Shown here in pieces: positions 40,023 through 50,368 of a DNA stretch of 64,000 nucleotides. Positions within the stretch are counted from its first letter, which is position 1, and each line of letters starts with the position of its first letter. The notes beneath the pieces were generated by a model, which saw only the letters and a program-made list of their open reading frames with translations, had not been told where the DNA came from and did no database searches. This DNA comes from Bremia lactucae (taxonomy: Eukaryota; Oomycota; Peronosporomycetes; Peronosporales; Peronosporaceae), in contig NC_090611.1 in NCBI RefSeq assembly GCF_004359215.1, positions 705,818 to 769,817 of the forward strand, in the 5' to 3' direction. A program made the translations under genes and the position numbers.

Positions 40023-40800
40023 TATAACGCGGTGAGAGCCCGTTACCGTCTTACACTACAAAGCTTTGAGGAAGCGCTCTATTTATGTGGAAAAAGCAAC
40101 TCAGTTTATATTTTTGTCTTTAGTTTTATTTCGTACAATGTACAAAATTGTTCCCTTGCTCTGAGGTACCACTCAAATACAGTTCGAATTATCATTGGCT
40201 AATATTATTGGTTCTGGCACCCTAATAATGTAGAGCGATGATAAATGACTCGCAGTATCGCTGATCGGATACTGCACTATACCTACTTATGTAATATATA
40301 TTGAGCCGAAAGCTACTTACGTAATAGGTTGCCCCATTCCACCTTTTGCTAGTACTGACAACAGTTTTAGTCAATCTACACTGATAACAGTGAAAGTGAG
40401 GTGCATCAATTACTTCACGTATACTGACGTACAGAGAAAGGTTACAAGTAGCTAAAAAGTCTTAGCTACTCTAGGTCGATGCTAAGACTTTAGTATAGAG
40501 AACAAGTAAAACTGTATTAATATATTAAGTTCTTTCGTAGCGATCCTCTAACTACTGGTTTTAATATAGAACTAGCTAGCTATGTAAAGCGCCTCCTTGA
40601 GCACCTCGAATCGTGTCTTGTGACGATTGGCGGGGTTGATATCAACCAATCAACAGAATATCTTGTTGCGTCAATAATAAATATAAAGTCGGAATTAACA
40701 TATTGTTATAATTTTGTTCTTCTTTATTTATTTCTCTTATAAGAATAATATTTTTTGCTCCTCTTAGGTGATAATATTATGAAACGGAGACCCCGTTTTA
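40023..40800 (-). repeat. LTR-like sequence of Gypsy-3
   Basis: The left edge follows GTGCTACTAGG, the same PBS sequence (in reverse) that abuts the 5' LTR of Gypsy-2 at 48940. The right edge ACCCCGTTTTA resembles the CCCCGTTACA end of the other LTRs. The part from about 40325 matches the reverse of the Gypsy-4 LTR (for example GCTAGTACTGA, CACTGATAACAGTG, GTTGATATCAACCAATCAACAG). The extra 300 bp on the left suggests an insertion. Confidence 0.55.
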
Positions 40801-41316
40801 TCTAGCCTACTAATGACAATGGATGGCCGCCCTGCCAACCCGCACCGGAGGTGTGTGATAGCTGGGTGGGAGGAGGCCCTGTAGCCGAAATTCCCCATAG
40901 TGTAATGAGCGGTGCGTGGTTCCATTAAGAGAACTTCGTCAAAATTGAACTTCTAGCCTACTAATGACTCTACGGAGGTGGTAGATTGAGTTGTTTTCCG
41001 CACCATAAAATATAGCAGCGGGTGTTGCATGCTTCAGGCTTGTTAACAGCTGTATGACGGCTTTATCCTTCAAATATACATTACGGGATCCGCTAACTAT
41101 CCCCCAGTCTTCGATAACCAACGCCCCCTCATGCATTACCCTAAGTTATTAAAGGTTACCCCTAGGCTATATTAACGAGCTTCGATTGGCTGGAGGGGAT
41201 ATCTCTGGATTCGAATACATGACAGAATGATCTCGATGCAAAAGCTTGCACTTCATTCCATTCCATAGTGCCGTACCATACCCTTTCTATTTTCTAACAC
41301 TATTACTAATACTACT
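40801..41316. other. Intergenic region
   Basis: About 500 bp. It contains a 16-bp direct repeat, CTAGCCTACTAATGAC, at 40802 and 40953, 151 bp apart, which may be the trace of an excised or decayed small element. Otherwise nothing recognised. Confidence 0.5.
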
Positions 41317-43325
41317 ATGCATCAGCTCGAAGAAGATATCGTCCATACTACCTACAAATCCTTGGAAGAGGCTCGCTTAGCAGTAAGCCGTCGATCCCAG
41401 ATGAGGGCTTTGTGATTACTTGCAAAAGAACAAGTAGAGTTGGACACCGCGACGATGGTAAAATCAAAGCTTTTTGTCTGGAATGCTCATGTTCGGGTAA
41501 TGCAACTCTGCCACAATAGCAGAAGCAGCGTAAACGCGTACGCGGAAGCCGTGGAACAGGTTTTTAGTCCGCTTTAACAATCCGCCGAATGAGAGGATAT
41601 GGAGACTTAGTTCAGTAGGTTGTTGAGGCCAACAAACTTGAACGAAATTACAAGCCGTTTGCGGATGCTGCCGTACATCCGCAAGGCCGAGCCCTCAAAA
41701 GCGACGAGCAGCAACAAATACTGAACTACGGTCAGTCACGTCTGACACATCCCCGTATTGTTGCGCAAATGCGCAATGGCAACAACATCACGATAACACC
41801 CGTGATGTATACAACATTCGCGACGCAGAACGTAGGCGTTTGTTGCGTTGCAGAACCCCACTGGCTGCCCTTCTTGACGGTCTTGAATCTGGAAATGTTT
41901 GTCTGCCATATGATACACAGCTTGATGCCGGAAGGAGGCTGACTCATCTCTACATTGTATTTCCATCAGCAAAAGAACTTTGCTGCAGTTTTAGCACCGG
42001 AAAGGTCTGGCTGTTGGACTGAAGGTACAAAACCAACCGTTTTGGTCTGCTACTTTTACAATTAGTCGGAGTTAACGGACCAGCCAGACTTTTACGTTTG
42101 CCTTCATCTCATGGCTGGAGAAAGAGCTGATGATTACTTTTGGGTAATACGCCTTTTGAAGCAGACGTTCGTGGACTTCTTGGTGTCTCCATTGACTTTT
42201 GTCACCGACAGAGAGTTAGCTCTGGTGAATGCACTTCGCGAAGTCTTTCCTGGAGCTAATAGCCTCATCTGTTGCTGGCATATTAGCAAAAACATCCTTG
42301 CCAGGCAGCGCACGGCATTCGAGTTAATGCAGGCTTTCAAGGAGCTCACGAGCCAATGGAATGCATTGGTGGTATCTTCAACCCCCCAAATATACCAGAA
42401 TCGGCTTGTCAAAATGCGAGAGGCCTTCGCGCGTCAAGTTATGACATACCTAGAAGAGACATGCCTTGTTTACAAGGAGAAATTTGTGTCTGCTTTCTTG
42501 CGCGGCAAACTGCTTTTTGGACATTCAACATCACGTGTGGAAAGTGCGCACTCTGCACTGAAGGGGAAGATTGCAGTATCCACGGGCAATCTGTTGATCG
42601 TAGACACAGCTTGCCGGCTGGCTTGCGATGGTCAACTTGCAGCCATCAGACTGCAATCCGCCTGAGAACGCGCAAACGCCAATCTGCAGTTTGGTCAAGT
42701 TTTTTTCGGGATAATGGGAAAGTCTCGGCGGCAGCGCTGAAATTAGCCTTCCGGCAATTCAGAGATAGAGATGATGACGGCAACTGCTGAGGCATGTTTG
42801 TCACAAACTCCGGTCATCCATGCAAGCACATGTGTCGATCAAGAGCTGCTGCAACACCAGCTAGAGGTCTCGTTCGTAATGAATTTGATCCTCATTGGTG
42901 GCTTGTTCAACTTTCTCGAAAAATAACAGCTGTATGCGGTACCACTAGCATCATCAATCAATGAAACTTTACAACAGCAACCCGAACAAATGAGGAGGGC
43001 TCAATCTATCAAAAAAAGTGATCCTTGACCACGTAGGCACTATCCCGGATGGAAAAAATTATCAATCCTGAGAATGTACGCTCTCGAGGACGCCCTTCAG
43101 GATCAACGCGCAATCCGTCGCAAGTTGAGGTAGTTGTTGCTTCCCTTCGACCACTAGGACGTTTTTAGAATTGTAGTCAAATGGGACATAATAGAAGAGG
43201 GTGCACTTAAGCTTCTTCTACCAATGTCAATGCCGATCCAGCTTCCACGGCCGATCTAGCGTCCATGGCCGATCCAGATCTTCCACAGCCGATCTACCCT
43301 GATGATCAGGGTACTGCAGACACTT
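41317..43325 (+). pseudogene. Decayed MULE (Mutator-like) transposase
   Basis: Pieces in order on the plus strand: a FAR1/FLYWCH-like N-terminal DNA-binding region (ATG 41317, SLEEARLAVSRRSQMR, then GFVITCKRTS after a frameshift); a region with NYGQSRLTHPRIVAQMRNGN-like sequence; the intact transposase core at 42111-42665 (DDYFWVIRLLKQTF, FVTDRELALVNALREVFPGA, CCWHISKNILA), matching the MULE DDE domain; SWIM-domain-like residues; RGRPSGSTRNPSQ near 43085-43125; and a damaged CCHC knuckle ending GHNRRGC (about 43185-43210). Stops and frameshifts make it inactive. Terminal inverted repeats were not found. Confidence 0.85.
42111..42665 (+). pseudogene. Intact core fragment of the MULE transposase
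   Basis: 184 codons without a stop, containing the second catalytic Asp in FVTDRELAL and the C/H pair CCWHISKN typical of MULE transposases, plus SRVESAHSALKGKI near the end. It lacks the N-terminal first Asp region, which lies upstream across stops, so it cannot be functional alone. Confidence 0.85.
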
Positions 43326-43683
43326 TTTTTTCCTCCTGCTACTACTTTACTACCCATCCAAGTATATAGTATAGTATAATTGCTTCAAACGATGTTCTCT
43401 ATAACTCCTTCGAAACAAAGTTTTCTCTGTTGTGATCGTCGTTAAATTTTAGCTTCTATACGTTAAGTTTGTAAGCTTCTGTCGTTTTCAGCTTCCATAT
43501 ACAAGCCTTGCCATTTTGTGATATGTAAACGTACAGCCAGTCAAAATTCGTTTATTTAAATGCCGCCGATCATAGCTCATGGCTTAAACTTAGGGGTTCT
43601 GCATTGGGGGGGGTCTAGATAGCGAAAACTGGGGTGGTGGTTAGCGGATCCTTTCATTATAATCGCATATCACCATCTGTGAT
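43326..43683. other. AT-rich flank of MULE and Gypsy-2
   Basis: About 360 bp with no ORF; a run GGGGGGG near 43605-43611. Nothing else recognised. Confidence 0.5.
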
Positions 43684-44117
43684 TGTAACGGGGCACTGCC
43701 GTACTGCTTTAGTTTAAGTCCACTTCGCAATGCCTCAGTGCGAGTGGTGCCTCACGTCACTTCACGTACACTAGTACGTACAGAAGAAGACCCTCCATAA
43801 ACACTTGCTTAAAAGTGGGTTAAAAGATAACTGTATTTAATATAATTAATTGCTTCTGTTTTTATCTATCAAATACTAACTTAAATATAAAATAATACAA
43901 AACATGTAGTAAAGTCTTATCTGCCTCTCTCTTTGCGCGCGTTCAGCGCTGACTGGACCGCGAAGAAAGTAGATATAATGGCCTATATTTACAAATAATA
44001 AGCTTTTAGAATATTAGTACGCAGAGTAATTTTCTCCTAATTTTCTTTACCATTAAAAAAAATATTAATTAACAAACCTTTAAGTGTTAATGTCATGTAA
44101 CGATACACCCCGTTGCA
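43684..44117 (-). repeat. Gypsy-2 3' LTR
   Basis: 434 bp, starting TGTAACGGGG and ending CCCCGTTGCA. Aligned with 48940-49452, it lacks about 80 bp present there (the stretch between ATAATGGCC and AAGCTTT). Shared blocks include CACTTCGCA(A/C)TGCCTCAGTG, TTAAAAGATAACTGTATTTA and CTTTAAGTGTTAATGTCATG. Confidence 0.9.
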
Positions 44118-44438
44118 TCACCGCTCCTTAAAAGACAATTACTCTGATTGATAATAAATAGAGTGGTCATAATAAGACCACTTAATTAAAAAAGATGTTA
44201 ATTAGTCAGAACCATCATGTTTAGTCGCATTATTAAAAAGTCCATGCGGTAAGCAAATAGTGCGGCGTCTTCGGCTGCTACTCCTCACAATAAATTCCTT
44301 ATTTATTGCGACAAAGCTACATAACCTTGATCCCAGCGCGAAGAACTTTCGCGCTGAGGAAAAAAATTATCTCGTAGATTCTCATAAGCATCAATGGTAT
44401 AGTGGCAACAACAAGCGAAATAAAGTCTCGCTGATGCA

Positions 44439-45400
44439 ATCCTGAGGGCGTTTATTTGCAATGTCAAAGACATTGGACGCGAAGCCTGGCTTCAAAGACT
44501 TAACGCGATTCGCGTTAAGTTTGAGAAACGAACTTTAACCGGTGCAAGGGATAAATTGCATCGGTTGTCACGTGAGGCAGGACTTCCATGCCTTACGTGG
44601 GGCGATCCCTGTCCGTTATGTGTTGAATACACGAAACGAGTGAAAGGGGATGTTTATTCCCGTTCTTCGCCCTTGGAAAAGGCTCGCATCTCTATCGGGA
44701 TGCGCGATGCCATTGACATTTTGCAATCAATTTACATGCGCCAGGGGCGCGTGTTTTCCGATGGACCTTCTGATTCATCGGATGGGTCTCGTCATACTGA
44801 CGGACGACGCCCTCAACGTCAACAACCAGCCTGGAAAAATGGTTCCTAGCTGTTATGCGAAGGTGGATAACCGCGCCAGCAAACCGGATAACTCATTCGC
44901 CGCCCCTTCAAATCACGGTGGTTTACGATGCGTTCCACAAGGAAGCGTTCATCACCGTAGGAATCCCAACAATGCTTGTGGTGGAGGAGAAAAAAATAAA
45001 TCCGAAGTTTGTGTCGGATTTAGTGTCGAAGTTCGACAAACTCGATCGCTACCTCCATGTATTGGAGGATTACCTTGAACACGGGCGCGGTAAATGTCAC
45101 TCGTTGAAGCAGACGGTGCAGGCTCACCACATCGAACGGTTTCCAACCGTTCGAAGGTTGCGTACTCAATGTGGAGTACGAACGGAAATATCACGCTCTT
45201 CGTGATGAGCTGTCTTCCGCTCATGGCGGTTTCAAGGACCTTCGGACCCGGCATGAAAATCTCCAGATTCAACATGAGAATCTGGTTCGTGACCACAAAA
45301 ATTTCTTAGGACTTCTTGTAAAGGGTGCTCAGATTCGTCCTCGGAAGAGACCGCGTACTGATGATACGGGCGGAGCCAACGTACAACTCTATTGTGTACG
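44439..45400 (+). pseudogene. Antisense ORF of Gypsy-2 (conserved in Gypsy-4)
   Basis: On the strand opposite to gag-pol, between the pol end and the 3' LTR. Pieces: 44439-44849 (REAWLQRLNAIRVKFEKR, LPCLTWGDPCPLC, MRDAIDILQSIYMRQG, VFSDGPSD), 44855-45205 and 45171-45400, the last strongly coiled-coil (DELSSAHGGFKDLRTRHEN) with a basic RPRKRPRTDD end. Two frameshifts interrupt it. Gypsy-4 has a homologous frame at the same position and orientation. Function unknown: it could be a regulatory or Env-like extra protein; no transmembrane segment is seen. Confidence 0.7.
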
Positions 45401-45700
45401 CATTTTTTTATTGCCTCTGCGATGCAGTACACCGAAAGGCCCAATGAACTTGGGTAATAGTTTACTGCTAACCACATTAGTGACTACACGATTAGGTAAG
45501 TTTACCGTAGAGAGTAGCACTAGGTCATTAATTTTAAATGAAAGAATGCTGTTCTTCCATGTTTGTCTGCGTTCTGTTTCTGACGGTCCACTGCGTTAGC
45601 AATCGAATCCTATACGAAACGGGTTACTGATTCTCGAGCCAGCAGAAATTTCTCTGCTGACTCATTTGTTGTGTCTTTTTCAGTGTGCTTTGTGCGCATT
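45340..45700 (-). pseudogene. Gypsy-2 Pol C-terminal (chromodomain-like) remnant
   Basis: The minus strand reads DSIANAVDRQKQNADKHGRT, then a frameshifted NDLVLLSTVNLPNRVVTNV-type segment, then KLLPKFIGPFGVLHRRGN, the usual Gypsy integrase tail before the chromodomain (GPF motif family). It overlaps the 3' end of the antisense ORF tail to tail. Confidence 0.8.
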
Positions 45701-45710
45701 ACCATGAGAT

Positions 45711-46735
45711 CTATCTATTCTTCATCACTCGAGTCGCTGGTAATTTTGACGCGTGATGGGCATGAGCCCAGAAACGGTTCTGCTCGTACAAGTCTACCCC
45801 CCCTCTTAAACTAAAGGTACCTCTAATTGGGTGGGTACGCGTGGATGGCGTAAGCCACTCACGAGAACGTTGTATGCGTTGTAGTCGCACACAATTTGCA
45901 CCGAATTGTTGATGGCGAATTCGATTATCGGTAAATACTCGCTCCAATTCGGATACGATTGGAGGTAACCTCGAAGTATTTCTTCGAGGACGCGATTTAC
46001 GCGTTCCGTCTGACCAACTATCTCTGGGTAGTCAGAAGTTGACATAGTCAGTCGTGTTCCGAAAGATCGGAACACGGATTGCCAAAATTCCGCCGTAAAT
46101 CGTGGATATCTATCCGAGACCAATACCTGGGGTAAACGGTGGAGTTTGAATACCGCGTCGATAAAGACACGGGCACAGCCCCGAGCCGTGATCGACTTAG
46201 GTATTGCAACAAGATGTACCATCTTGCTGAATCTGTCTACAAAAACAAGAATTCCATTGTTTTTGTGATCGTCTTCGGAACATACGAACACGAAGTCCAT
46301 AGATACAAACTGCCCAACATTCTGCCGGAAGTGGTAGAGGTTGGAGAGGTGCACGGGATAAAGAGCTAGGCTTCACCCGTTGACATACCTTGCAAGCACG
46401 AATGTACTTGCGCACGAGCTGATACTGGCGGGGCCAATAAAAGTCATGACTTACTGTGATATAAGTTTTCTCACGTCCACGATGCCCACTTGTTGGTGCA
46501 TCGTGACACTCATACATGATGCGCAAGCTCAGATCAATGTGAGTTGAGCAGACGACACGTGGAGTGTCGCCGGCAACGGCTGTGTAATTTAATATGCCGT
46601 TTTGTGATGTGTAAAGATTGGATGATGATCGATATAAGCCGGTAAATCTTTTAAGAGATTCACCGGATGGATTTATCAGATGATCCATTAAACGCAGAAG
46701 GTCCTAATCTTCTGCGTTGGCCTTCTTTATGTCAT
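45711..46735 (-). pseudogene. Gypsy-2 integrase remnant
   Basis: Two overlapping frames: 46688-46197 with the integrase zinc-binding H-H-C-C region (YECHDAPTSGHRG... CKVCQRVK) and 46354-45806 with the D-D-E core (VDRFSKMVHLVAIPK, FWQSVFRSFGTRLTMSTSD, GQTERVNRVLEE). One frameshift separates them, plus a stop after VPLV. These are intact Ty3/gypsy integrase motifs otherwise. Confidence 0.88.
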
Positions 46736-47355
46736 CAACAAGGTTGATGACAGAACACTTGAAGTGAGTGTTGCAACAGTGGGATTATTTCCACTGTTGG
46801 AATGTGCAGCCGGCTCGAAATCGGGTCGGCGTGATAACGCATCAGCGACGAAATTAAGTCGTCCTGGTTATATTCCACAAAGAAATTATACTCCGCGAAA
46901 AAGGATAGCCACCTCGCCATTCTTTGCGAGAGGTGTGGGCTATTTACGGCAGTGCGTAATGACGCATGGTCCGTATATTCGATGAAAGGTCTATCTCCGA
47001 GGAGATAGACCCTAAATGTAGTCAGTGCATATCTCATGACAAGGAGTTCCTTGTCATGCACTGGGTAATTGCATTCAGCTTGTTGCAGCTGACGCGATTG
47101 GTAACAAATGGCGCGCTCCGTGTCATCTGTATCGTATTGCATTAACACACAGCCGATTGCGAAATCGCTGGCGTCACAGACCACATGGAATGGTCTGTCT
47201 TGATCTGCAATTACCAAGATGGGCAATTGCATCAAGCTTTGCTCGATACCTTCATAGAAACGCTGACAATCAGCGCTCCAAAGCCATTTCTCGTCTTTTT
47301 CAAGACGAGAGAGATGAACTGTCATCTCGGCATAATTGCGTGAGTACTTGTGCAA
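46735..47355 (-). pseudogene. Gypsy-2 RNase H and RT connection
   Basis: 206 codons open: LSRLEKDEKWLWSADCQRFY, then CDASDFAIGCVLMQYD, SRQLQQAECNYPVHDKELL (RNase H Glu region), FIEYTDHASL and SQRMARWLSFFAEYNF, all typical of Ty3/gypsy RNase H. A stop separates it from the LHKYS-preceding RT end. Confidence 0.88.
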
Positions 47356-47712
47356 TTACGCCGCTAACCCAAGGAACTTTTTAAGTCCCTTGACATCGAC
47401 TGGAACTTGCCAGTCGGTAATTGCCTTGATCTTTTCGGGATCCGGGCGCAAACCGTGTTTACCGACGATGCACCCAATAAGTGGTATCGCTAGACGCACC
47501 GTCATCCTCGTTGGAGGGATGTCCCACTCAACATATTTGAACCTACGACCCTCTAGCAACTGGCAACGAATAAAGTTATTTGACGCCTTATAGTCGACTA
47601 GGGCTCTAAGTGACAAATCATTTGTCACTTTTAACTTCAAGGTGATGAGAAATACCTTATCGCCAGGTGCAGAGACACATAATGATTGTGTGTCTGGAGC
47701 AACTTTTGTCAA
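47356..47712 (-). pseudogene. Gypsy-2 protease fused to the RT tail by deletion
   Basis: One 118-codon frame reads ALVDYKASNNFIR (a protease active site with DSG altered to DYK), then CQLLEGRRFKYVEWDIPPTRM, and then jumps straight to GCIVGKHGLRPDPEKIKAI and KKFLGLAA, the end of RT. About 600-700 codons of RT palm and catalytic YxDD region are missing. Confidence 0.82.
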
Positions 47713-47929
47713 GAGATTTGCAAATTCTCTTGAGGTTGCTGGATCAGTAGGGCGTTTCGCCCCTACTAACCCCGACCGTTTGTTGGCGGTCTGCCTCGCT
47801 GTTGCGATTTCGCAACAATGTTGGACTCGCGACCGTTGCCTTTTTTGGCATTCGGTCCATAATTACGTTCAGTACCTCTCGGTACTAGGCGTAGGGCACT
47901 TCACTAATGAGCGTAGTGTCCTAACTTTT

Positions 47930-48840
47930 GACAGCGATTGCATTCCTACAATCGCTAATTGTTAGAAAAGCGAGGTCTCTCGCTTTCGACATAAGAGAGG
48001 TCCATAAGTTCTGGACCTCCAAGCTTGTGTCGTCTTGGAGGACGATACGATGACGAACTAGCTTGAGCCTGTCTCAAGCTAAAGTCCTCCTGTTCCGCAA
48101 CGGATATTGCTTCTTAAAGCGTATCCAGTTCCAAGTGGAACAGGTGGGTCTTTACCGGACCATCCGTAAGACCTTGCACGAACACCGTTATCAACGCGTG
48201 TTCATGAACTAGGCTGTTTGTGATACAACTCACTAAGAGTCGTATGTGCTGGGCATAAGCGTGCGCATCACGCTTGCCTTGTTTGAGTTTCAAAAGCTCT
48301 GATCGATCTCTGAACTTAGCCCTAGGCGGTTAAAACGTCTGTTTGAGCCGGGCTTTGAAAGCCTCTAGCGACCCAAAGACATATGGGTCACGCAACTTAA
48401 GGCCTAGTGCACAAGTTTTGGCACGGCCTGCCAAATTTGCAGAGCAAATGCGGCTTGCATATTCTCGTCGTCGATGTGGCGAGCCCTTATGGCATCGTCC
48501 AACTCGAAAAACCATCTTAAGAGGGAGTCTTCTTCGACTCCCCTATACTTAGAGATGCCAAGATTTAAGGTTTCGGGACGACGCGTGTACATCATCCCAG
48601 GTACAGGGGTCTGTACCTATTGTAACCTCAACAGTTCTACCTTTTGAGAGCCTTGCTGATTAAGCAAGGCTACCTTCTCCTTCTCCTTCGCCTCGTCAAG
48701 TTATGTTGTATGAACTTATCGATAGTTGAATGGACGGCATCTCTGTCCAAACCGTTTAGCATGGCCAAGATGGCATCGTTCCCTACGATCAAACTGATTC
48801 GTTCGACCGCACTCCTTTATATCTCACTTAGAAAGGAGTA
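47930..48840 (-). pseudogene. Gypsy-2 Gag remnant
   Basis: Pieces in two frames: SKYRGVEEDSLLRWFFELDD (about 48540), ANLAGRAKTCALGLKLRDPY and SLEAFKARLKQTF (about 48430-48330), then PVKTHLFHLELD-like sequence and a basic Pro-rich end (about 48100-47960). This is a retrotransposon gag domain with frameshifts. No knuckle recognised. Confidence 0.78.
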
Positions 48841-48939
48841 GCTATCTCGCGAAACGTGATGCGTATTTTCATTATCATCTCACATGTCCATTAGATGATG
48901 GAATTGTGGTCCTTGGACGGACTACAAAGTGCTACTAGG

Positions 48940-49452
48940 TGTAACGAGGCACTACCGACTTGCACTGCTCCAGTATAAGTCCACTTCGCACTGCCTCAGT
49001 GCGAGTGGTGCCTCACGTGACTTCACGTACACTAGTATGTGCAGAGGAAGACTCTGTTTATGCACTTGCTTTAAAAAGGGTTAAAAGATAACTGTATTTA
49101 ATATAGTAAGTTCTTCTGTTTCAATCTTTTCAATACTAACTAAATTATAAAATAATACAAAACACGTAATAAAATCTGATCTGTTTCTCTCTTTGCGCGC
49201 GTCCAGTGCTGACTGGGCCGCAGAGAAAGTAGATATAATGGCCCACATCTACCAATGCGCGGACATCCTGAAGATCCGAGGTCAGTCGCAAGACTTGACC
49301 CTCGAGATCCACAATACGTTGTTCGGCAGCGGAAAAGCTTTCCGAATATTACTACGTAAAGTAATATTCTCCATATATTGTCTATCATTTAAATAATATA
49401 TTAATTAACAACCTTTAAGTGTTAATGTCATGTAACGATACACCCCGTTACA
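48940..49452 (-). repeat. Gypsy-2 5' LTR
   Basis: 513 bp, starting TGTAACGAGG and ending CCCCGTTACA. Its left neighbour reads TAGTAGCACTT on the minus strand, the same primer-site sequence found after the Gypsy-4 5' LTR. Confidence 0.9.
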
Positions 49453-49457
49453 GTAAT

Positions 49458-49795
49458 GGTGTTCTCAAAATTTTGTTGGTATCATTAGAAGGGCAACATA
49501 GATCTGACAATCCCCTTGGCAAGCGTCGTTGCATTATTCTCTAGCAGAGAAGAAGCGGAATTTGTTTGTATGCACGCTTCCTCGTATTAATGAGATAAGG
49601 TCACCTAACCACAACCTAGCTATTAAACAAAAATTTTGGGCAAAAACAAAAATACGCAATTTGTAGGCGTACCTAGCGCAATAATAGATGCAAAACCTGC
49701 AAAAAACGTTAATCAGGAACGAAGGTGTCCTATGGCTGTTAGATTTCAGTTGATTTCTGCAACTCTTTGTCGGGTGACGTAGCAGCCTTTGAACC
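49458..49795. other. Upstream region of the pyruvate carrier gene
   Basis: About 340 bp between the Gypsy-2 right flank and the MPC1 start, probably containing its promoter. The minus-strand frame here is a shadow. No motif recognised. Confidence 0.5.
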
Positions 49796-50274
49796 ATGTC
49801 AATGGCATCCCGACTTCGCCATTTCGTTAACAGCCCTACAGGTCCGAAGACAACGCATTTTTGGGGCCCTGTTGCCAATTGGGGATTCGTGCTCGCCGTA
49901 AGTACACTTCATCTTTTTTTCGTTTGATCGAAATGAGTCTTTGTTAATACACTACTATTCCATCGACTGGTGGCCATGTAATTGAGCAGGCTATGGCTGA
50001 CATGAAGAAACCCGCTGATGTCATTTCGATCAACATGACGTCGGGTACGTCAATTTGGTATATTTAGAGCGTGATTTGCCTAATTCGTTGTCGTTGCTCA
50101 GCCCTGTCGATCTACAGTCTCGTCTTCATGCGATTTGCGTGGATGGTCAAGCCTCGAAATTACCTCCTTTTGGCCTGTCACGCTTCAAATGAAGTGGCCC
50201 AACTCTACCAGCTGCAGCGTGGCTTGCGCTTCCAGACTAGTGCGAAAAAAGCCTCGACACACCGTCTTACCTAA
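49796..50274 (+). CDS. MPC1: Mitochondrial pyruvate carrier 1
   Basis: Three exons: 49796-49897, 49990-50044 and 50102-50274 (330 bp, 109 aa, the usual MPC1 size), with introns of 92 and 57 bp. Hallmarks are [13 protein letters not shown], then [17 protein letters not shown], and [35 protein letters not shown], all diagnostic of the MPC family. MPC1 pairs with MPC2 in the inner mitochondrial membrane to import pyruvate. Exon 2 ends with TCG-G; the next exon begins CC, giving SALSIYS. It is convergent with MCCB (94 bp apart). Splice sites are GT...AG with canonical GTAAGT and GTACGT donors. Confidence 0.96.
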
Positions 50275-50368
50275 TTTCGTACTAAGAATGCTTCGATCGG
50301 TATTGACGGGTTGTTGACACTAAAAATCAACAATATATTGCAACAACATGTTTGCATTAATAGTTAGC

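Larger units (their letters stand above)
43684..49452 (-). mobile_element. Gypsy retrotransposon with both LTRs (Gypsy-2), internally deleted
   Basis: A 5.8-kb minus-strand element: LTRs 48940-49452 (5') and 43684-44117 (3'), a PBS-like sequence left of 48940 (TAGTAGCACTT on the minus strand), gag (about 48840-47930), protease, a deleted RT, RNase H and integrase. An antisense ORF lies on the plus strand (44439-45400) between pol and the 3' LTR. Flanks are GTGAT (43679-43683) and GTAAT (49453-49457), an imperfect 5-bp target duplication. All frames are broken, so the element is dead. Confidence 0.9.

Noticed and set aside
40802..40968. A 16-bp direct repeat CTAGCCTACTAATGAC as a target site duplication
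   Set aside because: The 135 bp between the two copies has no inverted ends or ORF, and 16 bp is atypical for known elements; kept only as an observation.
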